Part shown: positions 18,477 through 27,319 of the stretch, one piece after another
How positions within the stretch are numbered: position 1 is the first letter of the stretch
Layout of the letters: the number at the start of each line of letters is the position of its first letter
Assembly (NCBI RefSeq): GCF_001824475.1
Contig: NZ_MHXN01000032.1
Location: 113,259-177,258 of the forward strand
DNA: 64,000 bases
Direction: 5' to 3'
Source: Phenylobacterium sp. RIFCSPHIGHO2_01_FULL_69_31
GTDB lineage: Bacteria > Pseudomonadota > Alphaproteobacteria > Caulobacterales > Caulobacteraceae
Translations under genes and position numbers: made by a program
The notes under the pieces: model-generated
What the model saw: the letters and a program-made list of their open reading frames with translations, nothing else
Told to the model about the DNA's origin: nothing
The model's database searches: none

Positions 18477-19220
18477 ATGGCTAAGGTCGCCATCGTCACG
18501 GGGGCGGGCAGCGGAATCGGGCGGGCAGTTTCCTTGGCGCTCGTTCGGTCCGGATGGAGCGTTACACTCGCCGGTCGACGCGCCGATGTCTTGCAGGAAA
18601 CAGCCGATCTTGCCGGGGCGGAAGCCACGTTGGTCCAGCCGACGGACGTGGCCGATCCCGATTCGGTCGACGCATTGTTCGAGGCGACGAAGGCCCGCTT
18701 CGGGCGGCTGGATCTGCTGTTCAACAACGCCGGGACTGGCGCGCCGCCCACGCCGCTGGAGGATCATTCCATCGAGCACTGGCGCCGAGTGGTGGACGTG
18801 AACCTCACGGGCGCCTTCCTCTGCACCCGGGCCGCGTTTCGCCTTATGAAGGATCAGGATCCGCGCGGCGGGCGGATCATCAACAACGGTTCGATCTCGG
18901 CGCACGCGCCCCGCCCGCGCTCGATCGCCTACACCGCCACGAAGCACGCGATCACCGGTCTGACCCGCTCGACCTCGCTGGACGGGCGCGCCTACGACAT
19001 CGCCTGCGGCCAGATCGACATCGGCAACGCCGCCACCGACATGACCCGCGCCATGGCCAAGGGCGTCCCCCAGCCGGACGGTTCGCTGAAGGTCGAGCCG
19101 ACTATGGATGTGCAGGCCGTCGCCGACGCGGTCCTCTACATGGCGGGGCTGCCGCTGTCGGCCAACGTCCAGTTCATGACCGTTATGGCGACTCAGATGC
19201 CGTTCGTGGGCCGTGGCTGA
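18477..19220 (+). CDS. SDR family oxidoreductase
   Basis: A 247-residue classical SDR beginning [23 protein letters not shown] lies 6 nt before the ATG at 18477, and an ATG four codons earlier is the alternative. Other motifs are [10 protein letters not shown] near residue 82, [12 protein letters not shown] with the catalytic Ser near 139, and the YTATKHA Tyr/Lys pair near 152. The C-terminal region is slightly shortened relative to the family. It is divergent from the TonB receptor. The substrate is not inferable. Confidence 0.85.
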   Translation: MAKVAIVTGAGSGIGRAVSLALVRSGWSVTLAGRRADVLQETADLAGAEATLVQPTDVADPDSVDALFEATKARFGRLDLLFNNAGTGAPPTPLEDHSIEHWRRVVDVNLTGAFLCTRAAFRLMKDQDPRGGRIINNGSISAHAPRPRSIAYTATKHAITGLTRSTSLDGRAYDIACGQIDIGNAATDMTRAMAKGVPQPDGSLKVEPTMDVQAVADAVLYMAGLPLSANVQFMTVMATQMPFVGRG

Positions 19221-19241
19221 GTTGCGACAGGGCGTCGCAAC
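19221..19241. repeat. Hairpin immediately after SDR stop codon
   Basis: GTTGCGAC-agggc-GTCGCAAC, an 8-bp perfect inverted repeat, begins directly after the SDR TGA. It may terminate the SDR transcript (no T-tract) or be a protein-binding site; its outer GTTGC/GCAAC arms are shared with the palindrome at 19329. Confidence 0.5.
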
Positions 19242-19268
19242 CTTAGCCGTGGAAAGGCGCCCAAATTA

Positions 19269-19295
19269 ACGGGCGTCCGAGGGGCAGGCGCCCGT
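19269..19295. repeat. Inverted repeat in UrcA leader region
   Basis: ACGGGCG and CGCCCGT arms (7 bp) separated by 13 nt, flanked on both sides by TTAA-containing AT-rich steps in an otherwise GC-rich genome. Possible hairpin or regulatory site. Confidence 0.35.
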
Positions 19296-19328
19296 AACTT
19301 AACGCCGTTCTGTTTGCATCGCACCATT

Positions 19329-19347
19329 GTTGCTGCGTCGCAGCAAC
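19329..19347. promoter_or_regulatory. Palindromic operator-like site upstream of UrcA gene
   Basis: GTTGCTGC-gtc-GCAGCAAC, an 8-bp perfect palindrome with a 3-nt centre, lies about 130 bp before the UrcA-family start. The geometry suits a dimeric repressor or a stable mRNA hairpin. No cognate regulator is evident nearby. Confidence 0.45.
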
Positions 19348-19480
19348 TTAGCGCTTGCGTCGGGCGCGGAGCGGCGGAATCATGGCGCATCGGTGGTGGA
19401 CACGGTGAGCGTCAGTCTCCCGGCCCATCGAGGGGAACGCCGGAAAGGGGTTTGGCAAACCCTTGTCCCGGAAGAACATC

Positions 19481-19762
19481 ATGATCCGTACCCTGACCAT
19501 CGCCGCCGCGGCCGCCATGCTCGTCGCCGCGCCGGCCAGCGCTCAGTCGATGAAGGTCGCCGTCGCCGGCAAGACCACCGAGCAACTGCACGCCGACATC
19601 GCCAAGGCCGCCAAGAAGGTCTGCCAGCAGGCCGTCGTGGGCGCCTCGTTCCCGCGCGAAATGTACGCCTCGTGCTTCAAGCACGCGGTGGCCGACGCCG
19701 TGACGCGCGCCAACGACCCGGCGCTCGCCGCCGCCGCCGGCCTCGAGCTGGCCTCGCGCTAA
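19481..19762 (+). CDS. UrcA family secreted protein
   Basis: A 93-residue protein from the ATG at 19481. Residues 1-22 form a Sec signal peptide ending APASAQ. The mature part has the UrcA pattern: a VAVAGKTTEQLHADIAKAAKKVC segment with a first cysteine, a second cysteine (YASCFKHAVADAVTRAND) probably disulfide-bonded to it, and the closing Asn-Asp-Pro-Ala-Leu-Ala motif. UrcA proteins are small periplasmic proteins of sphingomonads and Caulobacterales with no proven function. The upstream 260 bp are unusually rich in hairpins. Confidence 0.88.
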   Translation: MIRTLTIAAAAAMLVAAPASAQSMKVAVAGKTTEQLHADIAKAAKKVCQQAVVGASFPREMYASCFKHAVADAVTRANDPALAAAAGLELASR

Positions 19763-19766
19763 GACC

Positions 19767-20624
19767 CTAGCGAGCGCCGAACGGAACCGGCGCCGGGGTC
19801 TCGACCTCGGCTTCGGTGAAGTTCGGCGCACGCTTCTGCATGTTGGCCATGACGGCCTCGACCTGATTGGGCGAGCCGATGAGCGCCGCCTGTTCACGGC
19901 TCTCTTCCAGCAGGATCTCGTGCTGATCGCCCTGGGCCGCCAAGTTCAGGAGCCGCTTGGCCGCCCGGATCGCGTGCGGGTTGCGGCCTGCGACGTCCTT
20001 CGCATAGGCCAACGCCTCGGCCAGCGGATGCTCGGACACCCGCGTCGCCAGACCCATGGCCAGCGCCTCTTCACCGGTAAAGATTCGGCCTGAGTACGTC
20101 AGGTCGCGGGCCACGTCGTCGCGCACCAGGCCGCGCATCAGCACCATGCCGGCCATGTCGGGCACCAGGCCCCACTTGATCTCCATCACCGACATCTTGG
20201 TGTCGTGCGCCACGAAGCGCATGTCGGGCGCCAAGGCGAGCTGGAAGCCGCCGCCGAACGCCACACCGTGCACCGCCGCGATCACCGGGACCGGAATCTC
20301 GCGCCAGACCATCACGGCGTGTTGCGCGCGGTTCGATCCGCCGGGGGTGCGCTTCGGGGTCAGCAGCGGTCCGGCCGTGCCCTTGCCCCCTTCGCGCTCG
20401 CCCGAGGCCATCGCCTGGAAGTTGCCCATGTCGAGCCCGGCGCAGAACGCCCGCCCCTCGCCCGACAGCACCACCGCCCTCAGACCCTGCTCGCCCTTCA
20501 GCTGCTCGCCCGTCTGGATCAGGGCCTCGAACATGGCGTTGTCGAGGGCGTTCATCTTGTCGGTCCGCACCAGGCGCACGTCGGCGACGCCGTCCTGGAT
20601 CTCCACCTTCACGCGGTCGTTCAT
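19767..20624 (-). CDS. Crotonase / enoyl-CoA hydratase family protein
   Basis: A 285-residue crotonase-fold protein: GRAFCAGLDMGNF (oxyanion region) near residue 60 and HGVAFGGGFQLALAPDMRF near 120. At the position of the first canonical hydratase glutamate this protein has Gln (GGGFQLA), while the second is kept (VMEIKWG). It may therefore not be a standard hydratase and could be an isomerase, lyase or thioesterase-like member. AGGAGGAG precedes the ATG by 6 nt. It is the last gene of an operon with a GST and a feruloyl-CoA-synthetase-like ligase. Confidence 0.85.
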   Translation of the reverse strand: MNDRVKVEIQDGVADVRLVRTDKMNALDNAMFEALIQTGEQLKGEQGLRAVVLSGEGRAFCAGLDMGNFQAMASGEREGGKGTAGPLLTPKRTPGGSNRAQHAVMVWREIPVPVIAAVHGVAFGGGFQLALAPDMRFVAHDTKMSVMEIKWGLVPDMAGMVLMRGLVRDDVARDLTYSGRIFTGEEALAMGLATRVSEHPLAEALAYAKDVAGRNPHAIRAAKRLLNLAAQGDQHEILLEESREQAALIGSPNQVEAVMANMQKRAPNFTEAEVETPAPVPFGAR

Positions 20625-20636
20625 GGTCTGCTCCTC

Positions 20637-21548
20637 CTACCGCTTCACGAGGACGTAGCCCGCGCGCGGGAAATGCACGTGGATCACGTCCAGCTCGCCG
20701 CATTCGCGGGCCAGGGTGATCCGGTCGTTGGTCAGGTTCACGAGTACGCCCTCGACGGGGTCGCGCCCATAGTCGTCGGCCTGGACGACCACTGCGTCGC
20801 CCTTCCGAAGCCCGGTGGGATCGTTCGCAGCGCAGACCCCCTCGTCCGCCGGGGCCGCCGCCGTGGCGGCCTGCAGCGCGTCGGACGGCGCCATCTCCTG
20901 GCGCTTCCCGTGCCCGATGGCGCCCAGTCGGTCGCGCCAGGCCTGGGTCCGCGGCAGGCCGACCATCATCTCGTCCGCCACGGCGGGCGCTGCCGCGCCC
21001 AGCCACCAGACGTTCATCCAGGCGGCGACGTCCGCCAGCGACGGCTTCGCCCCGCCGAGGAAGTCCCCGTCGGCCAGCCCGTCCTCCATCCAGCCCGCAT
21101 AGGCCCGCCACTGCTGGCGCATGAACGGCGCCGCCGCCTTCATGGCGGACACGTCGAACGGCCGGCCCGACAGCTTCTCGCGGTCGGCGATGAATTCCTT
21201 GGGGACCCGCTCGCCCATCTCCGCGAAGATCAGAGCCACGCTGGCCTGGAACCAAAGGCGGTCGGCCCACAGGTTCACCGCCCAGTCGACCCCGGTGACC
21301 ACCCGCGGCTCGGGATGGCGCCGCTCGATCTCGGCCAGGATCACCTGGGTGTCGCAGTAGACGTCCGCCCCGATCTGCATCACCGGGATGCGCCGGTAGC
21401 CGCCGGTCAGAGGGATCAGGTCGGGCTTCGGCATGATCACCGGCTGGATCACCGAGCGCCAGGACAGGCCCTTGATGCCGAACAGCAACCGCACCTTCTC
21501 CGAGAAGGGCGAGGTGTCGTAGTGGTGGAGGATGAGCTCGGCGGTCAT
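20637..21548 (-). CDS. Glutathione S-transferase with extra C-terminal domain
   Basis: A 303-residue protein. Residues 1-80 are a thioredoxin-like GST N-domain (HHYDTSPFSEKVRLLFGIKGL; IPVM cis-Pro near 56), residues 95-205 a helical GST C-domain. Residues about 225-303 form an extra domain with strand-rich sequence (GLRKGDAVVVQADDYG, DRITLARECG) resembling a small beta barrel. The ATG follows the TAG of the ligase gene directly, so translation is coupled. Glutathione-dependent ether cleavage or isomerisation of an aromatic or unsaturated intermediate would fit the operon, but that is inference. Confidence 0.82.
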   Translation of the reverse strand: MTAELILHHYDTSPFSEKVRLLFGIKGLSWRSVIQPVIMPKPDLIPLTGGYRRIPVMQIGADVYCDTQVILAEIERRHPEPRVVTGVDWAVNLWADRLWFQASVALIFAEMGERVPKEFIADREKLSGRPFDVSAMKAAAPFMRQQWRAYAGWMEDGLADGDFLGGAKPSLADVAAWMNVWWLGAAAPAVADEMMVGLPRTQAWRDRLGAIGHGKRQEMAPSDALQAATAAAPADEGVCAANDPTGLRKGDAVVVQADDYGRDPVEGVLVNLTNDRITLARECGELDVIHVHFPRAGYVLVKR

Positions 21549-23396
21549 CTAGACGACCACGACCCCCTCGCCTGGCGGGTTGGCGTATATGGCCTCCACC
21601 AGGGCGTGACGGCGCTCCAGAGTGGCCCGCTGGTTCACATAGCCCTTGTCCGTGATCTCACCCGCGTCGATCGACGGCGGCTCCAGCATGACGATGAAGC
21701 GGCCGATCCGGCGCGACGAGCCGCCCGCCGTGGCGTTGAACGCTGCGATGCGTTCCTTGAGCTCGGCCTTGAGCTTTTCGATGGGGTTGTCGCCCAGGGT
21801 CGGCAGGGCCGCCGGGGACGGCCAGATCAGGGCGCTGGCGAAAGGCTTGTCCTGGCCGGCGATGACCATGTCGAAGGCGTAAGGCGTGCAGGCCGCCACC
21901 AGGTCCGGCCGCAGGGTGCCGACCGACACCCAGGTGCCGCTGTCCAGCTTGAAGTCCTCGGTCACGCGCCCGTCGAACACCAGGCCGAGCTCCGGGCGCT
22001 CGGGGTCCAGGAACCGGCAGGCGTCGCCCAGCTTGTAGAACCCCTCCTCGTCGAAGGCCGCGGCCGTCTTCTCGGGGTCGTTGTGGTAGCCGGTGGTGAC
22101 CGTCGGGCCCTTCACCCGCACCTCCAGCTTGGAGCCGTTCGGCACAAGCTTCAGCGTGATGCCCGGCAGGGGCAGGCCGATCAGCCCGACCAGCTCGGTG
22201 ATCCAATGGACCACCGTGATCCCTTGAGTCTCGGTCGCGCCGTACATGGTGGTCAGCGGGATGCGGTGGCCGGTCTCGGCGATCGCCAGGGCCTGCAGCC
22301 GCTCGGAGACGTCGGTCGACAGGGTCGCTCCGCCATAGCCGGCGCTGCGCAGGTTCTTGAAGAAGCTCTTCCGGAGCGCCGGGTCGCGCTCCATCGCCTC
22401 GACCAGCATGCCGAACGCCACAGGCGCCGAGCCGAAGGTCATCGGCGAAATCTCGTAGAGGTTCTTGATGGTGGTCTCGAACATCCCCGGGATCGGCTTG
22501 CCCTCGTCGAGGTGCAGGGTCGCGCCGGACCACATGGCCCCGTTGAAGCTGATGTTGCCGGCCGAGATGTGGCTCCAGGGCATCCATTCCAGCCCCTGCG
22601 GGATCACCTCGGGGTCCGAGGGCTCGTCCCGTAGCCCCTCCATCCCGGCGATCACGCCGGCGAACATGCCATGCGTCTGCGGGACGCCCTTGGGCATGCC
22701 GGTCGAGCCGGAGGTGAACAGGTACTTGGCCACGGTGGCGTGGTTCAGCGCCTCGCGAGAGGCTTCGACCGCCGCCGTCGGCGCGGTGGCGGTCAGCTCG
22801 GACAGCGCCGTGGTCCCGGCCCCGCCGTCGACGGTGACGAAGCGCAGGGTCGGATCCTGCGCCTTCAGCGTCTCGAAGGCGCGGGCGAACATCTCGCTGT
22901 TCTGGGCGAACACCACCCGGGGCTTCACCGTGGCGAAGCAGTGCTTCAGTTTGGCGTGGTCGCTCGAGATGAGGCTATAGGCCGGGCTGATCGGCGCGAT
23001 CGGGACACCGGCGGTGTAGCAGCCCAGCATCATCAGGGCGTGTTCCACCGAATTGGCGGAGAGCACCATCACGCTGTCCTCGCCCGTGAGGCCCTGGTCC
23101 AGGAGCCACTGGGCGATGCCGTCGGCGGCGCGCTTGGCCTCGCCATAGGTCACGCCCTGCCAGGGCCCATGGCCCGGCGCGCGCTGCAGGATGTAGGGGC
23201 GGTCGGGGTGCGCGGCGGCGCGTTCAGCCAGCAGGTGGGCGATGGAGCGCGGACCCTCGGCCGGCGGGTGGTTCGAACGGACGTAGTAGGTCCCGTCGGC
23301 GGATCGCTCGATGCTGACGTCCGGCGCCTTCTGGGGCAACGGCTTGAAGGGCGGCGGCGCGGCGACGGCGGCGCCTTGATCGTCGGCGGGGCTCAT
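21549..23396 (-). CDS. Feruloyl-CoA synthetase-like AMP-dependent ligase
   Basis: A 615-residue ANL ligase started at the ATG at 23396, which has GGGAGGA 5 nt upstream; the frame runs further but is low-complexity there. The P-loop YLFTSGSTGMPKGVPQTH is near residue 215, the MYGATETQG motif near 390, the KLGDACRF motif near 460 and VFDGRVTEDFKLDSGTWV near 485. The last is the modified hinge seen in feruloyl-CoA synthases, which activate ferulate and related hydroxycinnamates with ATP and CoA. First gene of a three-gene operon with GST and crotonase. The exact acid substrate is uncertain. Confidence 0.82.
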   Translation of the reverse strand: MSPADDQGAAVAAPPPFKPLPQKAPDVSIERSADGTYYVRSNHPPAEGPRSIAHLLAERAAAHPDRPYILQRAPGHGPWQGVTYGEAKRAADGIAQWLLDQGLTGEDSVMVLSANSVEHALMMLGCYTAGVPIAPISPAYSLISSDHAKLKHCFATVKPRVVFAQNSEMFARAFETLKAQDPTLRFVTVDGGAGTTALSELTATAPTAAVEASREALNHATVAKYLFTSGSTGMPKGVPQTHGMFAGVIAGMEGLRDEPSDPEVIPQGLEWMPWSHISAGNISFNGAMWSGATLHLDEGKPIPGMFETTIKNLYEISPMTFGSAPVAFGMLVEAMERDPALRKSFFKNLRSAGYGGATLSTDVSERLQALAIAETGHRIPLTTMYGATETQGITVVHWITELVGLIGLPLPGITLKLVPNGSKLEVRVKGPTVTTGYHNDPEKTAAAFDEEGFYKLGDACRFLDPERPELGLVFDGRVTEDFKLDSGTWVSVGTLRPDLVAACTPYAFDMVIAGQDKPFASALIWPSPAALPTLGDNPIEKLKAELKERIAAFNATAGGSSRRIGRFIVMLEPPSIDAGEITDKGYVNQRATLERRHALVEAIYANPPGEGVVVV

Positions 23397-23536
23397 GCCC
23401 GTCCTCCCGGTTATGGTTGGTTGTCCCAAGCCTATGCCAACGGCGCGCGCCTGCAACGGGGACGCCACGTCAACGACGCGCCGATTGGGCGCCGCCTGGG
23501 AAACCTTGCCGGGCGACCGGAGCCTTGCAGCCGCGG

Positions 23537-24043
23537 TCAGCGACCGCCTTCGAAAACCACCTGCTGGGGCGCATCGCCGACCCGGAACAGCACGGTTCGG
23601 GTGACCTTGCTCCGCCGGACGTTGACCTGGTTCTCCTGGTCGGCGTGCGCCTCCTCCAGAAGCCCGGAGTCCACCGTCACCGCCTGCACCGGCGCCGGCA
23701 ACTGCGCCGCATAGACCAGCTCCACGCTGTCGCCGGCCAGGTTCGTGCGGCGATGCTGGAGCCTGACGGCCCGGCCCTCGGCGTCCCACAGCCTGAACAC
23801 CCGCCCGGCATAGACCTCCAGCGCCTTGAGGGCGTCGGCGTCGTCCAGGCTCTGCTGGGCGTCGGGCGCGATCACCGCCAGCGCCGGCTCCACGTCGTGC
23901 GCGGCCATCCGGTGCGTGATCGTCACCGCGCCGGTGGCGGCGTCGATCTCCACCACGCTCAGCGAGGCATGGCCCCGGTGCGCGGCGGCCGCGCCCGGCA
24001 GCGCCAGCAAGGCGGCGACGCCGACGGCGAGCAGCCGCCTCAC
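23537..24043 (-). CDS. DUF6702 family protein
   Basis: A 168-residue secreted protein. Residues 1-21 form a signal peptide ending GAAAA, followed by HRGHASLSVVEID, the typical mature start of DUF6702 proteins. Regular beta-strand spacing (VTITHRMAAHDVEPAL, VYAGRVFRLWDAEGR) suggests a beta-sandwich. Its start codon overlaps the M1 peptidase stop by 4 bp (ATGA), so the two are translationally coupled. This pairing with an M1 metallopeptidase is common for the family; function unknown. Confidence 0.78.
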   Translation of the reverse strand: MRRLLAVGVAALLALPGAAAAHRGHASLSVVEIDAATGAVTITHRMAAHDVEPALAVIAPDAQQSLDDADALKALEVYAGRVFRLWDAEGRAVRLQHRRTNLAGDSVELVYAAQLPAPVQAVTVDSGLLEEAHADQENQVNVRRSKVTRTVLFRVGDAPQQVVFEGGR

Positions 24044-26451
24044 TTCGGTGCGTCCGCCGTCTTGGGCTTCGTCGCGGGCAGCGGCGCCAGGCTGTCGGGC
24101 GCGACGCGCAGCTCGTTGTCCTTCAGCTTGTTCTCGTCGTCCGGGCGGGACGGCGACAGCTTCAGGATCTTGTCGACGCCCGAACCCTCGAACAGGTTGT
24201 TGTCCCGGTCCGCATCAGCCGTCTCCCAAAGCGGGTCCAGCTCCGCGCGCTTCAGGGTCTTGGCGGTGACGTACTGCCAGGTGACCTGCTTGCTGTTGCG
24301 CCGCCAGATCTCGGCCGGGATGCGAACCGTCTCGGTGCTGCCGTCGGTGAAGTCCAGCTTCAGGATCACCGGCATCACCAGGCCGCCAACGTTGCGGAAG
24401 CGGAAGCGGTAGAAGGTGTCGGTCTGGTTCCGGGCCACACGCTCCTGCGGCGTCAGGTCCTCGTCGGCTTCCTTGGCCTTCTTGCGCTGGGCCGCGGTCG
24501 CGTCGTTCCGGTTGATGGTGTCGTAGTAGTCGCGGACCTTCGGGTCGCGCTCGGCATAGGTGGGCTCGGTGTTGCGGCTCTCGGTCAGGCTGGGCGGCTC
24601 GGCGGCGACCCGCTCGCGCCGCGCCTTGGCGCGGGCCTCGGCGTCCGCGGGCTCCACCTTGCCGGCCGTCACCCCGTCCAGGGCGATGTCCACGTGGTCG
24701 GTGGAATAGAACCAGCCGCGCCAGAACCAGTCGAGGTCGACCCCGCTGCTCTCCTCCATGGTGCGGAAGAAGTCGTAGGGCGTCGGCCCCTTGAACCGCC
24801 AGCGAGTGGCGTAATCCTTGAACGCCTTGTCGAACAGCTCCCGCCCCAGCACGGTCTCGCGCAGGATGACCAGGGCCGTGGCGGGCTTGGAATAGGCGTT
24901 CGGGCCGAACTGCAGCAGCGAGTCCGACTGGGTCATCACCGGCACCTGGTTCTGGCTGACCATGTATTCGACGATGTGCCGCGGCTCGCCGTCGTAGGCC
25001 GGGAAGTCCTTGGACCAGCGCTTCTCGGCCTGGAACTCCAGGAAGGTGTTCAAGCCCTCGTCCATCCAGGTCCACTGGCGCTCGTCGGAATTGACGATCA
25101 TCGGGAAGTAGGTGTGCCCGATCTCGTGGATGATGACGCCGATCAGCCCGGCCTTGGTGCGCTCGGTATAGGTCAGGTCCCCGGTCTTCTTGTCCTTCGT
25201 CGGGCGCGGCCCGTTGAAGGTCATCATCGGGTACTCCATGCCGCCGTTGATGCCGTTGATCGACTGGGCCTTTGAGTACGGATAGGGGAACGCGAAGTCG
25301 TTGTAGGTGTCCAGCGTGTGCGCGATCGCCTTGGTCGACCAGGCGTCCCATAGCGGCCGCGCCTCCTTCGGATAGAAGCTCATGGCCATGACCAGCGGCC
25401 GCTCGGCGCTGTCCTGGCGCACGCCCATGGCGTCCCACACGAACTTGCGGCTCGAGGCCCAGGCGAAGTCGCGCACGTTGTCGGCCTGGAACACCCAGGT
25501 CTTCTCGCCCGTGGGCTTGCGGCCTTCGGCGGCCAGCGCCTCGGGCGGGGTGACGATATAGACCGGCTCCTTCGCGGTGCGAGCCTGCTCCAGGCGCTGG
25601 CGCTGGGCGGCGGTAAGCACCGCGCCCGGGTTGGTCAGGTCGCCGGTGGCCGCCACCACGTGGTCGTTCGGCACCGTCAGGGCCACCTCGTAGTCGCCGA
25701 ATTCCAGGGTGAACTCGCCGGCGCCCAAGAAGGCCTTGTTATGCCAGCCCTCGTAGTCGGTGTAGCGCGCCAGTCGTGGGAACCACTGGGCGCCCAGGAA
25801 CAGGCAGTTGCCGTCCTCGTCCGGCTTGGTGAAGCACTCATAGCCGTCGCGGCTGCCCACCACCTTGGTCTCGACCATCCGGTAGGACCATTCGATCGTG
25901 AAGGTCGTGGAGGCGCCCGAGGCCAGGGGCTGGGCCAGGTCCAGCCGCATCAGGCTGTCCACCACCTTGTGGGGGATGGTCCGGCCGCTGCCGTCCTTCA
26001 CCGAGGTCAGCTTGAAGCCGCCCTCCCAGTCCTTGAACATCTGGATCCGCCGCAGGGCCGCGAGACTGACCTCGTCCGCGGAGCCGACCGTCGCCGTGCG
26101 CTCGGCGATGCTGTCCCGCCGGAAGATGTTCTGGTCCAGCAGCAGCCACAGATAGGTCAGCCGATCCGGCGAATTGTTCTTGTAGGTGATCGTCGCCTTG
26201 CCGGTGACCGTCTTGGTCGCCTCGTCCAGGCGGGCCTGGATCCGATAGTCGACCTTCTGCTGCCAGTAGCGGTGGCCGGGCGCGCCGCTCGCGGTGCGAT
26301 AGTCGTTGGGGGTCGGCCACTCCTCGCCTTCCAGCTGACGGAAGGCGTCCTGGAACGGGGCCTTGGTCTGCCGGACCGGATCAGCCATCGCGGCCGAAGC
26401 CGCCAGCGCGCCCACGAGGCCCGCGCACACCCAAACAACGAACCTGTTCAT
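24040..26451 (-). CDS. M1 family metallopeptidase (aminopeptidase N-like)
   Basis: An 803-residue secreted gluzincin started at the ATG at 26451, whose first 23 residues are a signal peptide (VGALAASAAMA). The zinc site is HEIGH near residue 442 with the third ligand Glu 18 residues after the second His (WMDEGLNTF). An upstream NGGMEYPMMTF exopeptidase motif (GxMEN variant: GGMEYP) marks the aminopeptidase site. The long C-terminal third is charged and ends in a Pro/Lys-rich tail. It cleaves N-terminal residues from peptides in the periplasm. Forms an operon with DUF6702. Confidence 0.9.
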   Translation of the reverse strand: MNRFVVWVCAGLVGALAASAAMADPVRQTKAPFQDAFRQLEGEEWPTPNDYRTASGAPGHRYWQQKVDYRIQARLDEATKTVTGKATITYKNNSPDRLTYLWLLLDQNIFRRDSIAERTATVGSADEVSLAALRRIQMFKDWEGGFKLTSVKDGSGRTIPHKVVDSLMRLDLAQPLASGASTTFTIEWSYRMVETKVVGSRDGYECFTKPDEDGNCLFLGAQWFPRLARYTDYEGWHNKAFLGAGEFTLEFGDYEVALTVPNDHVVAATGDLTNPGAVLTAAQRQRLEQARTAKEPVYIVTPPEALAAEGRKPTGEKTWVFQADNVRDFAWASSRKFVWDAMGVRQDSAERPLVMAMSFYPKEARPLWDAWSTKAIAHTLDTYNDFAFPYPYSKAQSINGINGGMEYPMMTFNGPRPTKDKKTGDLTYTERTKAGLIGVIIHEIGHTYFPMIVNSDERQWTWMDEGLNTFLEFQAEKRWSKDFPAYDGEPRHIVEYMVSQNQVPVMTQSDSLLQFGPNAYSKPATALVILRETVLGRELFDKAFKDYATRWRFKGPTPYDFFRTMEESSGVDLDWFWRGWFYSTDHVDIALDGVTAGKVEPADAEARAKARRERVAAEPPSLTESRNTEPTYAERDPKVRDYYDTINRNDATAAQRKKAKEADEDLTPQERVARNQTDTFYRFRFRNVGGLVMPVILKLDFTDGSTETVRIPAEIWRRNSKQVTWQYVTAKTLKRAELDPLWETADADRDNNLFEGSGVDKILKLSPSRPDDENKLKDNELRVAPDSLAPLPATKPKTADAPK

Positions 26452-26524
26452 CGACCTGTCACGCCCCCGGCTACTGGACGTGCATTCGGGCAAAACCGGC
26501 CCGCTGGCAAGCGGTCGGAGGCCT

Positions 26525-27319
26525 TCAGCCGAACGGCGGCGCGAAACGGATGTTTCCGCGGTCAAGTCCCTTCAGCACCACCTCCACGCCGCCTGACTTG
26601 ATCATCCATTCCAGGCGATGGTCGCGATACTCGCGCCTGAAGAGCCCCCGCTCCACCAGCTCGGCCACGTCAGTCATGGAGACGCCGGCCGCGTTGAGCG
26701 CGGCGATGTCGGCGACGCAGGCCGCCACCGACGGCCGGGCATTTGCCCGCGCCAGCCAGGCCGCCAGCTTCGAGCCGTCCGGCGGCGGATGGCCGTGGCC
26801 GACCGAGCCGTTGAGATAGGGAACCACCGACAGATCGCCCCAGCCGAACGCCTCGCCGTTGAACCACTCACGGTCGGCGAGTTCCTTCTCCAGCCAGGCG
26901 TAGAAGCCGTCCGTCTGCGCCCGGGCCGCAGCGATGAGCGCCTCTGCCGCCTCACCTTCCGCGCGGCGGAACCAACGGATCTCGGAGAGCCCCCAGTTGA
27001 TGGCCTCGAAGTGAGTGTCCATCACCTCTTCCAGCATCCGCACCCGCGCGCGCTCGGCGGCCGACGCCGGACGCATCGCCGGCTCCGGATACGCGTCGTC
27101 GAGGTACTCCAGGATGATGGTTGAATCGAAGATCCGGACGTCGCCGTCCACCAGCGCGGGCACCTCGGCCCGGGGGCTGGCCTCCACGAACGCACCCTGC
27201 GCGCCGCCCGCCCCGAGCCCGCCCGGCGTCGGCGCCTCGAACGCCAAGCCCTTCTCGCGGAGTGAGATCTTGACCTTCTGGGCGTAGGGCGAGAACGGGT
27301 GGTCGTAGAGCGTGATCAC
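26525..27319 (-). CDS. Glutathione S-transferase family protein
   Basis: 264 residues from a GTG at 27319 that overlaps the TGA of the upstream GST gene (GTGA), so translation is coupled. The N-domain has YDHPFSPYAQKVKISLREKG, cis-Pro in AEVPALVDG near residue 55, and ESTIILEYLDD-like FDSTIILEYLDDAYPE. The C-domain is helical with a C-terminal extension. Last gene of the hydrolase / crotonase / GST / GST operon. The in-frame extension to 27400 is rejected because it lies within the upstream gene. Confidence 0.85.
   Translation of the reverse strand: MITLYDHPFSPYAQKVKISLREKGLAFEAPTPGGLGAGGAQGAFVEASPRAEVPALVDGDVRIFDSTIILEYLDDAYPEPAMRPASAAERARVRMLEEVMDTHFEAINWGLSEIRWFRRAEGEAAEALIAAARAQTDGFYAWLEKELADREWFNGEAFGWGDLSVVPYLNGSVGHGHPPPDGSKLAAWLARANARPSVAACVADIAALNAAGVSMTDVAELVERGLFRREYRDHRLEWMIKSGGVEVVLKGLDRGNIRFAPPFG

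Noticed and set aside
20205-22634. An 809-codon open frame on the plus strand across the fcs/GST/crotonase operon.
   Set aside because: It is antisense to three genes with clear domain motifs, is rich in His/Arg/Gly/Gln as expected for a GC-rich shadow frame, and shows no recognisable family motif.
19767-23396. Assigning the fcs/crotonase pair outright as the classical ferulate-to-vanillin (Fcs/Ech) pathway.
   Set aside because: The crotonase does not show the typical feruloyl-CoA hydratase/lyase opening sequence and has an altered catalytic residue, and no vanillin dehydrogenase is adjacent.
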